Positions 34,540-44,063 are shown, counted from the first letter of the stretch. The stretch: DNA of 64,000 nt from an uncultured Oscillospiraceae bacterium (GCA_947627285.1 CANQVL010000003.1:1-64000), one strand, 5' to 3'. Numbers and translations: made by a program. The notes: a model not told the origin generated them from the sequence alone.

Positions 34540-35464
34540 GGTCCCCAACCGGCAGGCCATCTGCGAGACGCTGATGGAACACGCCAAATTTGACCGGGAC
34601 ATCGTGGCTTTGTGCTCCGACTCCCGCGGCTCTGCCTCCATGACGCCGTTTTTTGAGGCTTTCCCGAACCAGTCCGTGGAGGTTGGCATCGCGGAGCAGA
34701 ACTTAGTCGGCATCGCGGCGGGGCTTGCCTCCTGCGGGAAGAAGCCCTTCGCCTTCTCTCCGGCAAGCTTCCTCTCCACAAGAAGCTACGAGCAGTGCAA
34801 GGTGGACGTGGCATATTCTAACACTAATGTGAAGCTCATCGGCATCTCCGGCGGCGTCAGCTACGGGGCATTGGGCATGAGCCACCACTCAGCACAGGAT
34901 ATCGCCGCCATGAGCGCCATCCCCAATATGCGCGTCTATCTGCCCTCGGACCGGCACCAGACGAAAAAGCTCATGGAGGCGCTTTTGCAAGATCAAAAGG
35001 GCGCCTATATCCGGGTGGGCCGAAACCCGGTGGAGGACATCTACACCGAAGAAAGCTGCCCATTCGAGATGGACCGGGCGACGGTCCTGAGAGAGGGTAC
35101 GGACGCGCTTTTGGCTGCCTGCGGCGAGATGGTGCGTCCCGCCTTGGACGCCTCCGAGCTTTTGGCGGGGGTGGGGATAGACTGTACCATCCTCGATATG
35201 TATTGCGTAAAGCCCCTGGACACCGGGACGCTTTTAAAATACGCAGAGAGTGCAAAGATTGTTGTCACCGTGGAGGAGCACGCCCCCACCGGCGGTCTGG
35301 GCTCCATGGTGGCGCAGGCGGTAGGGGAGCACTGCCCACGCTTTGTTAAAAACCTGTCTCTCCCCGACGCCCCCGTCGTCATAGGCACCAGCCGGGAGGT
35401 GTTCGACTACTACGGCCTCACCTCCGTCGGGATAGCCAAGTCGATAAGAGAAATGCTTAAATAA
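34529..35464 (+). CDS. transketolase-like protein, C-terminal subunit
   Basis: A 311-residue partner subunit carrying the pyrimidine-binding and C-terminal domains. The catalytic Glu region is VEVGIAEQNLVGIAAGLASCGKKPF, and GGVSYGALGMSHHSAQDIAAM and SVDCTILDMYCVKPLD-type blocks follow as in transketolase C-subunits. It overlaps the N-subunit by 11 nt and is followed directly by a strong terminator, closing the LacI-controlled operon. Together the pair should transfer a two-carbon ketol group. Confidence 0.9.
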   Translation: MSNKVPNRQAICETLMEHAKFDRDIVALCSDSRGSASMTPFFEAFPNQSVEVGIAEQNLVGIAAGLASCGKKPFAFSPASFLSTRSYEQCKVDVAYSNTNVKLIGISGGVSYGALGMSHHSAQDIAAMSAIPNMRVYLPSDRHQTKKLMEALLQDQKGAYIRVGRNPVEDIYTEESCPFEMDRATVLREGTDALLAACGEMVRPALDASELLAGVGIDCTILDMYCVKPLDTGTLLKYAESAKIVVTVEEHAPTGGLGSMVAQAVGEHCPRFVKNLSLPDAPVVIGTSREVFDYYGLTSVGIAKSIREMLK

Positions 35465-35467
35465 CCC

Positions 35468-35496
35468 GAAAGCCCCCGGATCGACCGGGGGCTTTC
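35468..35496 (+). terminator. strong terminator of the kinase/transketolase operon
   Basis: A perfect 12-bp stem (GAAAGCCCCCGG and complement) with 5-nt loop, followed by TTATTATTT. Confidence 0.95.
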
Positions 35497-35510
35497 TTAT
35501 TATTTGTGCT

Positions 35511-35612
35511 TTGACAAATTGCGCTTTTAAGATTAAATTCCTCTCATATAAAATGGGTTCCGTTCAATGAAAGCTGGAACTTTTTGACGGGAAAATGTTC
35601 TAAAAGTATAAA
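35511..35612 (+). promoter_or_regulatory. tandem promoters of the second sugar ABC operon
   Basis: First: TTGACA (35511-35516), 17 nt, TAAATT (35534-35539). Second: TTGACG (35584-35589), 17 nt, TATAAA (35607-35612), about 80 nt before the binding-protein start. Either or both may be used, probably with YesN-type activation. Confidence 0.7.
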
Positions 35613-35692
35613 ATAATTACACCAAAAATTATAGCGGCGGGGACGGATTTTTTGTACAATTCAGACATCCCAACAAATTAAGGAGGATACCC

Positions 35693-37153
35693 ATGAAAAA
35701 GAAGATCACAGCACTTGTACTTACACTTGTCATGCTTCTCTCCGTTCTCACCGCCTGCGGCGGCGGAGGCGAGAAGGGCGGATCGGGGGATGTGGAGAAG
35801 ATCAAGATATATCTGCCTACCTCCGGCAAGACCGACGACCTGGACAAGGTCATGGAGAAGGTCAACGCCATCACACGGGAGAAGATCGGGGTCGAGGTGG
35901 AATTCAAGGTCTACCAGTTCGGCCAGTGGTTCCAGCAGTACGCACTGTTCCTCTCCGGCACCGAGGATGTGGACATCCTGGCCAACTACGGCGGCTATCT
36001 GAACGCCGTGGCCCAGGGCGCCGCCTATGACCTCACCGACCTCATGCAGCAGTACGGCCAGGACATCATCGCCAAGGAGGGCGATTACCTGAAGTCCGGC
36101 CAGGTGGACGGGCACCAGTACGCCATCCCCATCTACGCCGGTTACGCCTGGAACATGGGCATCCTGTACCGCAAGGACGTGGTGGAGGAGCTGCACCTGG
36201 AGGATATGGTGGCTAACGTCAAGACCATCGATGACTGGGGCGCTGTCTTGGAGGCCGTCAAGGCCGGGAAGCCCGAGATGACCCCCTTCGTGACCCTCAA
36301 CGGCTCTACCGCCTACACCTTCAACTACGGTACCTGGGATGACCTGGGCAACTGCTACGGCGTCCTGATGGACGGCGGCAAGACCGACGAGGTAGTGAAC
36401 CTCTTCGCCACCGACGAGTACAAGCACATGTGCGAGGTCATGCACGACTGGTACGAAAAGGGCTATTCCAGCAAGGACATCCAGACCCAGACCGACGGCT
36501 TTGTGGTGCTGACCCAGAACGACGCGGCCTTCTGCACCCTGGGCCAGACCGACTTCAACACTGAGTTCTATCAGACTACCACCTGCGGCAAGCCCATCGG
36601 CACCGTGATGCTGGGCGGCGGCACCCCCGTGGCCCGTACCTACAACAACGTCACCTACACTGTCATGTCCAACACCAAGCACGCCGAGGCCTGCATGAAG
36701 TTCCTGAACCTGTGGTTCTCCGACAAGGAGATCGGCAACCTCATCAGCTACGGCATCGAGGGCGAGCACTATGTCCTGAATGAGGACGGCCTGGGCGAGT
36801 ATCCCGCCGGTCAGGATGCCAGCACCTGCGGATACCACCTGGGCGCCAATATCTCCAACACCAACCGCATCATCTGGTGCACCGAGGACCCGGACTACGC
36901 CCGGAAGCTGGACGACAGCAACACCAACGCCCAGAAATCCGCCGGTCTCGGCTTCGCCTTCGACCCCTCCACGGTGACCAACGAGATCACCGCCCTGGAC
37001 AACATCTGCACCCGGTATCGGACGGGCCTGGAGTGCGGTTCCATGGACCCCGAGACCGTACTGCCCGAGTTCCTCAACGCCCTCAAGGACGCCGGTATCG
37101 ACAAGGTCATCGCCGAGAAGCAGGCGCAGCTTGACAAGTTCCTGGGAAAATAA
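35693..37153 (+). CDS. sugar ABC transporter substrate-binding lipoprotein
   Basis: A 486-residue secreted lipoprotein with a signal peptide and lipobox LTAC (Cys22) followed by a Gly-rich linker. The body is a family-1-type solute-binding protein, distinct from the 7217 lipoprotein. It is followed by two permeases, a YesM/YesN-type sensor pair and an esterase, a typical self-regulated sugar import locus. RBS AAGGAGG. The DNA is highly codon-biased and GC-rich, which suggests strong expression. Confidence 0.93.
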   Translation: MKKKITALVLTLVMLLSVLTACGGGGEKGGSGDVEKIKIYLPTSGKTDDLDKVMEKVNAITREKIGVEVEFKVYQFGQWFQQYALFLSGTEDVDILANYGGYLNAVAQGAAYDLTDLMQQYGQDIIAKEGDYLKSGQVDGHQYAIPIYAGYAWNMGILYRKDVVEELHLEDMVANVKTIDDWGAVLEAVKAGKPEMTPFVTLNGSTAYTFNYGTWDDLGNCYGVLMDGGKTDEVVNLFATDEYKHMCEVMHDWYEKGYSSKDIQTQTDGFVVLTQNDAAFCTLGQTDFNTEFYQTTTCGKPIGTVMLGGGTPVARTYNNVTYTVMSNTKHAEACMKFLNLWFSDKEIGNLISYGIEGEHYVLNEDGLGEYPAGQDASTCGYHLGANISNTNRIIWCTEDPDYARKLDDSNTNAQKSAGLGFAFDPSTVTNEITALDNICTRYRTGLECGSMDPETVLPEFLNALKDAGIDKVIAEKQAQLDKFLGK

Positions 37154-37178
37154 GTTATAACAGTTGCGTTTTTCAGGT

Positions 37179-37199
37179 CGCGCGGCACTACGCCGCGCG
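37179..37199 (+). other. stem-loop between binding protein and permeases
   Basis: CGCGCGGC and GCCGCGCG pair perfectly over a 5-nt loop with no U tract. It probably protects the upstream lipoprotein message from 3-prime decay and lowers permease expression. Confidence 0.6.
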
Positions 37200-37232
37200 G
37201 CCTTACGAAAAAATATCAAGGGGGAAAGTTCC

Positions 37233-38201
37233 ATGACCACAGCGGCTCCCGCGAAAACGGCACCATCCAGGAAAAAGAAGGGGAACAGCACGCTTGCGAA
37301 GCGCCTGAAACGGTGCTGGCCCTTTTACATAATGGCCCTGCCCGCCATTATCTACTTTGTGATAAACAACTACATCCCCATGTCCGGACTTATCCTGGCG
37401 TTCGAGCACTACACCGTCTCCGGCGGTATCTTCGGCTCGGAGAAGGTGGGCCTTCAAAACTTCAAGTTCCTGTTCACCAGCGCGGACTCATGGATCATGA
37501 TCCGCAACACGCTCCTTTACAACCTGGCGTTCATCGTCCTGGGGACGGTCATTGCCATCCTGACGGCCTACTTCCTCCATGAGCTCAAGAGCAATATGTC
37601 CAGGAAGGTCTACCAGACCGTCATCCTGTTCCCCGGCCTGCTGTCCGTCATAATCGTCTCCTACCTTGCAAACGCTCTGCTGGCTGGCGACACGGGCTTT
37701 ATCAATATGCACATCCTGCGGCCGCTGGGACTGGAGTCCGTCTCCTTCTATTCCGAGAAAAAGTGGTGGCCGTTTATTCTGGTGTTCGTACACTTCTGGC
37801 AGATGACAGGCACAAACTGCATCCTGTACCTTGCCAATATGTCCGCCATCGACCCGGGGCTTTACGAGGCGTCCAGCCTTGACGGAGCCTCCAGGTGGGA
37901 CCAGCTTATAAACATCACCGTCCCCTGCCTCATTCCAACCATCATCACCATGACTATCCTCCAGGTAGGCAAGATATTCAACTCCGACTTCGGCCTGTTC
38001 TATCAGGTACCTATGAACTCCGGCGCCATTTTGGACGTCACGCAGACCATCGATACCTACGTGTACCGGGGACTTATGAACACCGCCAACATGGGCATGT
38101 CCGCCGCGGCGTGCTTCTATCAATCCGTCGTCGGCTTTGTGCTGGTGATGATCACCAACGCCATCACCCGCAAGATAAGCCGTGAGAATGCCATGTTCTA
38201 A
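37233..38201 (+). CDS. sugar ABC transporter permease, LplB type
   Basis: A 322-residue permease with a basic N-terminal tail and six membrane segments; the coupling loop is YEASSLDGASRWDQLINITVPCLIPT near residue 220. Start ATG 37233 has GGGGGAAAG just upstream, so the longer frame is not used. It acts with the next permease as membrane channel of the importer. Confidence 0.93.
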   Translation: MTTAAPAKTAPSRKKKGNSTLAKRLKRCWPFYIMALPAIIYFVINNYIPMSGLILAFEHYTVSGGIFGSEKVGLQNFKFLFTSADSWIMIRNTLLYNLAFIVLGTVIAILTAYFLHELKSNMSRKVYQTVILFPGLLSVIIVSYLANALLAGDTGFINMHILRPLGLESVSFYSEKKWWPFILVFVHFWQMTGTNCILYLANMSAIDPGLYEASSLDGASRWDQLINITVPCLIPTIITMTILQVGKIFNSDFGLFYQVPMNSGAILDVTQTIDTYVYRGLMNTANMGMSAAACFYQSVVGFVLVMITNAITRKISRENAMF

Positions 38202-38214
38202 GGAGGGTACAATA

Positions 38215-39099
38215 ATGGTAAGAAAAGACACGAAATTCCAGGTCGCGGACCACATCATCATGATAATCATGTCCTTCCTGGTGCTGTTTCCTCTGGCGCT
38301 TCTCATTATGTCCTCCATGTCCGCCGAGGCTGACATCATCAAGTACGGCTATTCGCTAATCCCCAAAAACTTTGATTTGTCGGCATACAAATATATATTT
38401 GCCGAGGGCAGCGTGTTCCGCTCCTACATGATCACCATCGTGGTGACAGTGGTGGGGACACTGGCAAGCATCATCATCACCACCATGTTCGCTTACACGC
38501 TGACGGTCCCAGAGCTTCCGGGCAAGAGCTTTCTCAGCTTCTTTGTTCTCTTTACCATGCTCTTCTCCGGCGGCCTCGTGCCCAGCTACATGATGTGGAC
38601 CCAGATGTTCCATATAAAGAACAAGATCTGGGCGCTGCTCATACCAAACCTGCTGTGCTCCTCCTTCCACATCATGATCTGCCGGTCCTACTTCCAGAAC
38701 AACATCCCCAAGGAGGTTCTGGAGAGCGCACGCATGGACGGCGAGAGCGAATTCGGCATATTTTTCAAGATCGTACTGCCCTTGAGCCTCCCGATTTTGG
38801 CGACCATCGGCTTTATGAAGGCGCTTATGTATTGGAATGACTGGACAAATAGTTTATACTATATAACAGACAAGAACCTGGTCGGTATCCAGGCGCTTCT
38901 CAACAATATGCTTACCAACGCCCAGTATTTGGCCCAATCCATGGACGCGTCCAGCGTGGCGACGGATTCCGCCTCGATTCCCTCCCTGTCACTGAGGCTT
39001 GCCATCGCCGTGGTGGGTATGCTGCCCATGATCATTCTGTACCCCTTCTTCCAGAAGTATTACATGAAGGGCCTGACTGTCGGCGCGGTGAAAGGATAA
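38215..39099 (+). CDS. sugar ABC transporter permease, YtcP type
   Basis: A 294-residue permease with six membrane segments and coupling loop ESARMDGESEFGIFFKIVLPLSLP near residue 185; it ends YYMKGLTVGAVKG, as YtcP-type proteins do. Start ATG 38215 has AGGAGGG at good spacing, 13 nt after the first permease. The sensor kinase gene follows after 1 nt. Confidence 0.93.
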   Translation: MVRKDTKFQVADHIIMIIMSFLVLFPLALLIMSSMSAEADIIKYGYSLIPKNFDLSAYKYIFAEGSVFRSYMITIVVTVVGTLASIIITTMFAYTLTVPELPGKSFLSFFVLFTMLFSGGLVPSYMMWTQMFHIKNKIWALLIPNLLCSSFHIMICRSYFQNNIPKEVLESARMDGESEFGIFFKIVLPLSLPILATIGFMKALMYWNDWTNSLYYITDKNLVGIQALLNNMLTNAQYLAQSMDASSVATDSASIPSLSLRLAIAVVGMLPMIILYPFFQKYYMKGLTVGAVKG

Positions 39100-39100
39100 G

Positions 39101-40852
39101 GTGCGTCTTATGGCGTCAGAGATATCACTCAACAGCTGGCTCAGAAAGTACTGGCTCGGCCTCACTGCCGTGCTGGCGGTGATATCTCTGACCGCTCAGG
39201 TCTTTATACTCGCCGGCCTCACCCGCAGGGCGGAGCAGAACATACGCGAAAATGTCCACATTGTCCAAGAGGATATAGAGTCCGCACTGGATGGTGTGGA
39301 CAGCTTCATTTATGAATCGCTGTACGGCGGTGAAACGGCAGTCGTGCCCTCCAGGTTCCGCATCCTTGGAAGCGAGACGGACCCTGCCGAGCTTTCCCAG
39401 GCGCGCATCGAGGTGATGACGAGCCTGCAGAGCCTTGTCAGCTGGTCAGATATGATCGAGTCCATTGTGGTTTGCACCCCTCGCGACGGGGAGGTGTTCA
39501 CTTTGGAGGCGGGCAAGGACGGTAGCTTCCCCGTCCGTAGGGAGCTGAAGGCGTACTTCGGCGGGAAAATCATGAGCGGCGAGCTTTATGAGCTTGACCG
39601 TTATACGGTCTTTGAGGGGGACAGCGGGACGCACCTTCTGCGCATCATGCGCATCGATTCCAGCTACATCGTGGTCTGCGTGTCCTCAGGGAAGCTTTTG
39701 AAAACGCTTCAATACGCCAATTCCAACGGCTCCGGAATGGCGTTTGTCTCCTCTGGCGGCAAAATATTGGCGGATTCGGGCTCCGGGGTCACCGGACCGC
39801 TGGGCCCGGAGACCGAGGGAAGGTATATTCGGACCGGCGGACAGCTGTGCCTGCAAACGGGCTACATCTCCGACCGCTCAGGCTGGTATTTCGGTATTTT
39901 GACGCCCCGTCGGACCATTATCGGAAGCATGGCCGCCTACTACGCGGTGTCGGCACTGCTGATTTTGTCGCTGATGGTGGCACTGCCGCTTATGTTCAAG
40001 CGTCTGAACGCCAAGGTGGGCAGGCCCATCAACGCCATCGCCGGGAGCATGGAGGAGGTGGCGGGCGGCGACCTGGACATCAGCATCGCCACAGACTCGC
40101 GCATTCTGGAGCTGGGGACGCTCACCCGCTCCTTTAACCACATGGTCAGTGAGATAAAGCGGTTGAAGATTGAAAAATACGAAAGCGAGCTGCGGGTGCA
40201 GAAGGCGACCATGCAGTATTTGCAGCTTCAGATAAAGCCCCATTTTTACGCCAATATGTTCAACATCATCTACTCTCTCGCCCAGAGGCAGGATTATGAC
40301 GCCATCCAGAAGGTATCCACCGCAGTGGTGGCGTACTCCCGGTATATGTTCCGGGACGCCTCCGAGATGGTGGAGCTGTGGCGGGAGCTGGAGCACGTGC
40401 GGGGGTACATCGAGATATCCCGGATACGCTACGGCAGCGACATACGATGCGAAATAAACTCCCCTGAGGCTTTGCGGGGCGCTTTGGTGCCGCCATTTGT
40501 CATCGAGGGCTTCGTGGAAAACTCGGTCAAATACGCATCCGTACCCGGCAAGCCCTTCCTGGCGAGCGTAAATGTGAGCCTTGACGGGGACGGCGAGACG
40601 CTGGTGATCGAGATACGGGACAACGGCATGGGGTACAGTGAAAACGTGCTGAACTCCGATTGGCGCAACCATGAGATCGACGGAGGTCACATCGGGCTCA
40701 CCAACATATATAACCGCCTGAAGATAGTCTACGGAGACAGGGCGGATATGGAGATACGCAGTGATAACGGCGCCGTGACAACGGTCCGTATACCGTACAT
40801 CTCCGACGACGTGGAGCTGGATGATGACGATATTCAGGAAACGAGAGGATAG
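39101..40852 (+). CDS. YesM/LytS-type sensor histidine kinase
   Basis: A 583-residue membrane kinase. One membrane segment near residues 17-40, a ~240-residue extracellular sensor, a second segment near 275-300, HAMP (INAIAGSMEEVAGGDLDISI), the His kinase domain with phosphoacceptor His in QIKPHFYANMFNIIYSLAQ, and HATPase blocks (VENSVKYA, DNGMGYS, HIGLTNIYNRL). The GTG at 39101 directly follows the permease stop; an ATG at 39110 is equally plausible. The usual PHFLYNTLN is PHFYANMFN, a mild change. It phosphorylates the YesN-type regulator next door, sensing the sugar or binding-protein complex. Confidence 0.92.
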   Translation: MRLMASEISLNSWLRKYWLGLTAVLAVISLTAQVFILAGLTRRAEQNIRENVHIVQEDIESALDGVDSFIYESLYGGETAVVPSRFRILGSETDPAELSQARIEVMTSLQSLVSWSDMIESIVVCTPRDGEVFTLEAGKDGSFPVRRELKAYFGGKIMSGELYELDRYTVFEGDSGTHLLRIMRIDSSYIVVCVSSGKLLKTLQYANSNGSGMAFVSSGGKILADSGSGVTGPLGPETEGRYIRTGGQLCLQTGYISDRSGWYFGILTPRRTIIGSMAAYYAVSALLILSLMVALPLMFKRLNAKVGRPINAIAGSMEEVAGGDLDISIATDSRILELGTLTRSFNHMVSEIKRLKIEKYESELRVQKATMQYLQLQIKPHFYANMFNIIYSLAQRQDYDAIQKVSTAVVAYSRYMFRDASEMVELWRELEHVRGYIEISRIRYGSDIRCEINSPEALRGALVPPFVIEGFVENSVKYASVPGKPFLASVNVSLDGDGETLVIEIRDNGMGYSENVLNSDWRNHEIDGGHIGLTNIYNRLKIVYGDRADMEIRSDNGAVTTVRIPYISDDVELDDDDIQETRG

Positions 40853-40855
40853 TAA

Positions 40856-41599
40856 ATGAGAAAATATTCCGTCCTCATTGTGGACGATGAGAAGCTTGCC
40901 ATTCTCGGTCTGGAGGCCGGTGTTGACTGGGACGGGCTTAACGTGTCGCGTCTCTATAAGGCGCACAGCTTTGACGAGGCTGTTGATATTCTCCGCAAGA
41001 GGGACGTGGACATCGTGGTGACGGACATTGAGATGCCCGGCGCCGGAGGGCTTGAGCTCATCAAATGGATACGGAGCAATAAGCCCGAGATACACTCGGT
41101 TTTTTACACCGGACACGCGGAATTCTCCTACGCCCTTGAGGCGCTGAGGCTGGGCGTGGACGACTACCTTTTGAAGCCGCTGCCATATGACGAGCTGGCG
41201 GCGATCCTCAAAAGGGTGGAGGAGAAGCTGGAAAACGAGGACGGCGGTGTGCTGAACATGGAGGACATGGAAAACTCCGCCCAGATCGTGGAGCAGGTGA
41301 AAAAGCTAATCAGCGACAACCTTTCCGAGGGCAACCTGCAGAGGGACGAGCTTGCCGCTATGGTCCACATAAGCCCCGGACACCTGGGGCGGGTATTCAA
41401 GAAGGAGACGGGGATGTCCATCTCCGCCTACATCACGAAAAAGCGCATCGCCGTGGCAAAACAGCTTCTCACAAAGACGAGCCTGTCCGTCACACGCATA
41501 TCCGAGCGGGTGGGGATAAGCTATTCCTCCTACTTCACCAAGGTGTTCCGGGAACAGACCGGTCTTACGCCCCAGGAGTACAGGCAGAAGTATCAGTAA
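40856..41599 (+). CDS. YesN-type response regulator with AraC output domain
   Basis: A 247-residue regulator. The receiver domain has the acidic pair DDE and phosphoacceptor Asp in IVVTDIEMPGAGG (near residue 57) and Lys in YLLKPLP; the C-terminal ~100 residues are an AraC-type double HTH (HISPGHLGRVFKKETG, ISERVGISYSSYFTKVF). It is 3 nt after the kinase gene and pairs with it. Probable targets are the tandem promoters upstream of the binding-protein gene. Confidence 0.94.
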   Translation: MRKYSVLIVDDEKLAILGLEAGVDWDGLNVSRLYKAHSFDEAVDILRKRDVDIVVTDIEMPGAGGLELIKWIRSNKPEIHSVFYTGHAEFSYALEALRLGVDDYLLKPLPYDELAAILKRVEEKLENEDGGVLNMEDMENSAQIVEQVKKLISDNLSEGNLQRDELAAMVHISPGHLGRVFKKETGMSISAYITKKRIAVAKQLLTKTSLSVTRISERVGISYSSYFTKVFREQTGLTPQEYRQKYQ

Positions 41600-41652
41600 A
41601 TCCGATTCAGCTATTTACACAAAAAGTACCCATGAAAGGAGAACCGAGTCAC

Positions 41653-42951
41653 ATGCTGGTAACCACAAAATACGGAAGGATCGAGGGCGTATCCTGGGAC
41701 GGATGCGCCGTTTTTAAAGGGATACCCTACGCCGCGCCTCCCACGGGGGACAGGCGCTTCCGCCGTCCCCAGCCGCCGGAGCCGTGGGAGGGCGTGCTGA
41801 GGGCCGACAGGTGGGGCAATAAGAGCGTACAGTTCGGCAACCCCAACGACACCTTCTATAAAAAGGAGTTCTATTCGAATCCTGATTTTGACGCGCCCAT
41901 ATCTGAGGACTGCCTCTACCTGAACGTGTGGGCGCCGGAGGGGGAGAGGGAGAAGCTCCCGGTGGCGGTCTACGTCCACGGAGGCGCGTTCATGGGCGGC
42001 GCCGGCAGCAACCTGCCCTTTGTGGCAACTGAGCTTGTCCGCCGGGGGGTCATCGTCGTGACAGTCAACTACCGGCTTGGCGCGCTGGGCTTCCTGTGCC
42101 ACCCGGCTCTTTCCGAGGGGCGCGCCCCCTGCGGCGGAAACTACGGGCTCTGGGACCAGATCGCGGCGCTCCGGTGGGTACGGGAAAACATCGCCGCCTT
42201 CGGCGGGGACCCTGAAAACGTCACCGTTTTCGGACAGTCCGCCGGGGCAATGAGCCTGCAAATCCTGGCTGTTTCACGGGCGGCGCGGGGGCTTTTCCAC
42301 AAAATGATACTCCAGAGCGGCGGCGGATACAAAAACCCCCTGGGCGTGACCAGGACACGGGAGGCCGCCGAGACCTTTGCCGACGACCTCATCGACGCGC
42401 TGGGCGGCAACGAGGAGTGCCTTCGCGCCGCCTCCTCTGAGGAGCTGCTTCCCGCCCTTGAAAAGGCCCTGGCGCAGGCGTTTATCCAGCGCAAGGGTAT
42501 GCCCTACGTGCCCGTCATAGACGGAGAGCTCATCTCCGAGGACGTGAACGAGCTGATCGCCCAGGGCAAGTGCGCTCCGGTGCCGTACATTCTCGGCGCC
42601 AACGGGGACGACCTGACCGCGGCGAAGGAGGACCCCTGTCCGGAAAACAGCCCCATGCACCGGGGCAACATCGCCTACGCCGCGCATACGGACAGCCATG
42701 TCTGGGTCTATTACTTTGACAGGAAGCTCCCCGGAGACGGCGCCGGGTCCTTCCACTCCGCCGAGCTTTGGTACGTGTTCGGGAGCCTGGACTACTGCTG
42801 GCGCCCGACGGAGAAGCACGATCGGGAGCTGTCGGACCGGATGGTGACATATTGGACCAACTTCATGAAAACGGGCGACCCCAACGGCCCCGGCACGGAT
42901 CTGTGGCCCCGGTGCACCGCCGAAGACCCGAAATATATTACGTTTAAATGA
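41653..42951 (+). CDS. type-B carboxylesterase
   Basis: A 432-residue alpha/beta-hydrolase of the type-B carboxylesterase family. The oxyanion-hole motif is YVHGGAFMGG, the nucleophile Ser in VFGQSAGAMS, and SEDCLYLNVWAPE is the family signature. Start ATG 41653 has AAAGGAG upstream; the frame start 21 nt earlier has none. It is last gene of the ABC/YesMN locus and would hydrolyse acyl (acetyl or feruloyl-like) esters from imported sugars. No signal peptide. The substrate is inferred only. Confidence 0.88.
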   Translation: MLVTTKYGRIEGVSWDGCAVFKGIPYAAPPTGDRRFRRPQPPEPWEGVLRADRWGNKSVQFGNPNDTFYKKEFYSNPDFDAPISEDCLYLNVWAPEGEREKLPVAVYVHGGAFMGGAGSNLPFVATELVRRGVIVVTVNYRLGALGFLCHPALSEGRAPCGGNYGLWDQIAALRWVRENIAAFGGDPENVTVFGQSAGAMSLQILAVSRAARGLFHKMILQSGGGYKNPLGVTRTREAAETFADDLIDALGGNEECLRAASSEELLPALEKALAQAFIQRKGMPYVPVIDGELISEDVNELIAQGKCAPVPYILGANGDDLTAAKEDPCPENSPMHRGNIAYAAHTDSHVWVYYFDRKLPGDGAGSFHSAELWYVFGSLDYCWRPTEKHDRELSDRMVTYWTNFMKTGDPNGPGTDLWPRCTAEDPKYITFK

Positions 42952-43011
42952 CCGGCACCCGCGGGCGCGCCCTTGAATGCCGGCAGCGGATCGCCATCAA
43001 GTAAAAAAGCG

Positions 43012-43035
43012 GGACGCCCCGATATCGGGGCGTCC
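43012..43035. terminator. perfect palindromic terminator
   Basis: A 24-nt perfect palindrome (GGACGCCCC...GGGGCGTCC around GATATC) between the convergent esterase and LysR genes; A-rich on one side and T-rich on the other, so it works for both strands. Confidence 0.9.
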
Positions 43036-43054
43036 TGAATATTTATTCGGAGGG

Positions 43055-43939
43055 CTATACGATGCTTTTGGCGGCCCGGACGACGGGGGAGGAGGGGTCG
43101 GAGCGCCAATAGACTGCCGTGTCGAACAGGAAATCCTCCAGGGGGATGAGGCGGATGTTGGAATGGGAGATAAGCCGGTTGTTCCCGCTCAAAACGGCGA
43201 CGCCCGCGCCTGTCTCCACGTACAGCATCAGCGTCTCGAAGGTGGACGCCTCCAGGGTCACCCTGGGCTCGAAGCCCGCCTGCCGGCATGCCTGACGGAT
43301 GAGGGCATAGCCCTCCGGCGAATACGTCCTGGACAGGGACACGAAGCTCTCGTCCCGAAGCATGGAGAGCGTCAGGGCGCTGTGAGCTGCCATGGGGTTC
43401 TCGGCGTTGATGGCGACAACGCCGCAGCAAGTGTCCGCCACGTGCCTGACGCAGGAGGGAGGCACGGCGTGGGGGCTTTGGCGAAGCTCGCTGGTGACGA
43501 TGAGATCGTACCTTCCCGCCTCAAATTCCTGCCAGATGTGTCTGAGGTCGCCCCGTTCCAGCCGGACGAGCAGGCCGGGGCTTCTCGTTTGAAGCTCCTT
43601 TAACATCTCCGGCGCGCCTGAGGCGATGCTCAGCCCCTCCAGAACTCCGATAGTCACGGTGTTGTTCCGCGTCTGCTCCAGCTTCCTGGCCTGAAGAATG
43701 GACCGGTCGATCTGCTCCAGCGCCTGGGACCACTCATTGTAGAGAAGCTTCCCGGCGTCGGTGAGCCGCACATATCGCCCGTCGCGGCAGAAGAGCTCAA
43801 CGCCCAGCGACCGCTCGAGCCCCGAGACGGTTTTGCTGAGGTTCGACTGCGCCGTATAGAGGCGCGCCGCCGCCTCGGTAAAGCTCTCGCGCTTTGCCAC
43901 TTCCACAAAATACCGCATGGCCGTCAGAGTTACGCTCAC
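43055..43939 (-). CDS. LysR family transcriptional regulator
   Basis: A 294-residue LysR-type regulator with N-terminal winged HTH (AAARLYTAQSNLSKTVSGLERSLGVELFCRDGRYVRLTDAG) and a C-terminal substrate-binding domain. The first codon is uncertain: GTG 43939 (preceded by GGGGTGGG) is my choice, GTG 43948 is possible. It is divergent from the beta-galactosidase/GPH symporter operon with 190 nt between, so it probably controls that operon. The inducer is unknown. Confidence 0.88.
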   Translation of the reverse strand: MSVTLTAMRYFVEVAKRESFTEAAARLYTAQSNLSKTVSGLERSLGVELFCRDGRYVRLTDAGKLLYNEWSQALEQIDRSILQARKLEQTRNNTVTIGVLEGLSIASGAPEMLKELQTRSPGLLVRLERGDLRHIWQEFEAGRYDLIVTSELRQSPHAVPPSCVRHVADTCCGVVAINAENPMAAHSALTLSMLRDESFVSLSRTYSPEGYALIRQACRQAGFEPRVTLEASTFETLMLYVETGAGVAVLSGNNRLISHSNIRLIPLEDFLFDTAVYWRSDPSSPVVRAAKSIV

Positions 43940-44034
43940 GTTTCCCACCCCGTTTCTTTGGATTTTATTGGCTCCTACAGGCTATTTTATCACATATATA
44001 TCCATTTGTATATAGGAAAAGCAAAAAATGATAT

Positions 44035-44063
44035 TTGTTCTGCGTCAATTTATACATTAAAAT
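44035..44063 (+). promoter_or_regulatory. promoter of the GH2/GPH operon
   Basis: TTGTTC (44035-44040), 17 nt, TAAAAT (44058-44063). The AT-rich region 43970-44060 upstream could hold LysR-type sites. Confidence 0.55.

Noticed and set aside
35678-37291. 537-codon minus-strand frame opposite the binding-protein gene
   Set aside because: It is antisense to a clear lipoprotein gene; it has no ribosome site and its codon pattern mirrors the gene below. The same holds for the long antisense frames at 32070-33590 and 46430-48049.
39878-41116. 412-codon minus-strand frame over the sensor kinase and regulator genes
   Set aside because: Covers two well-supported genes on the other strand and shows no domain.
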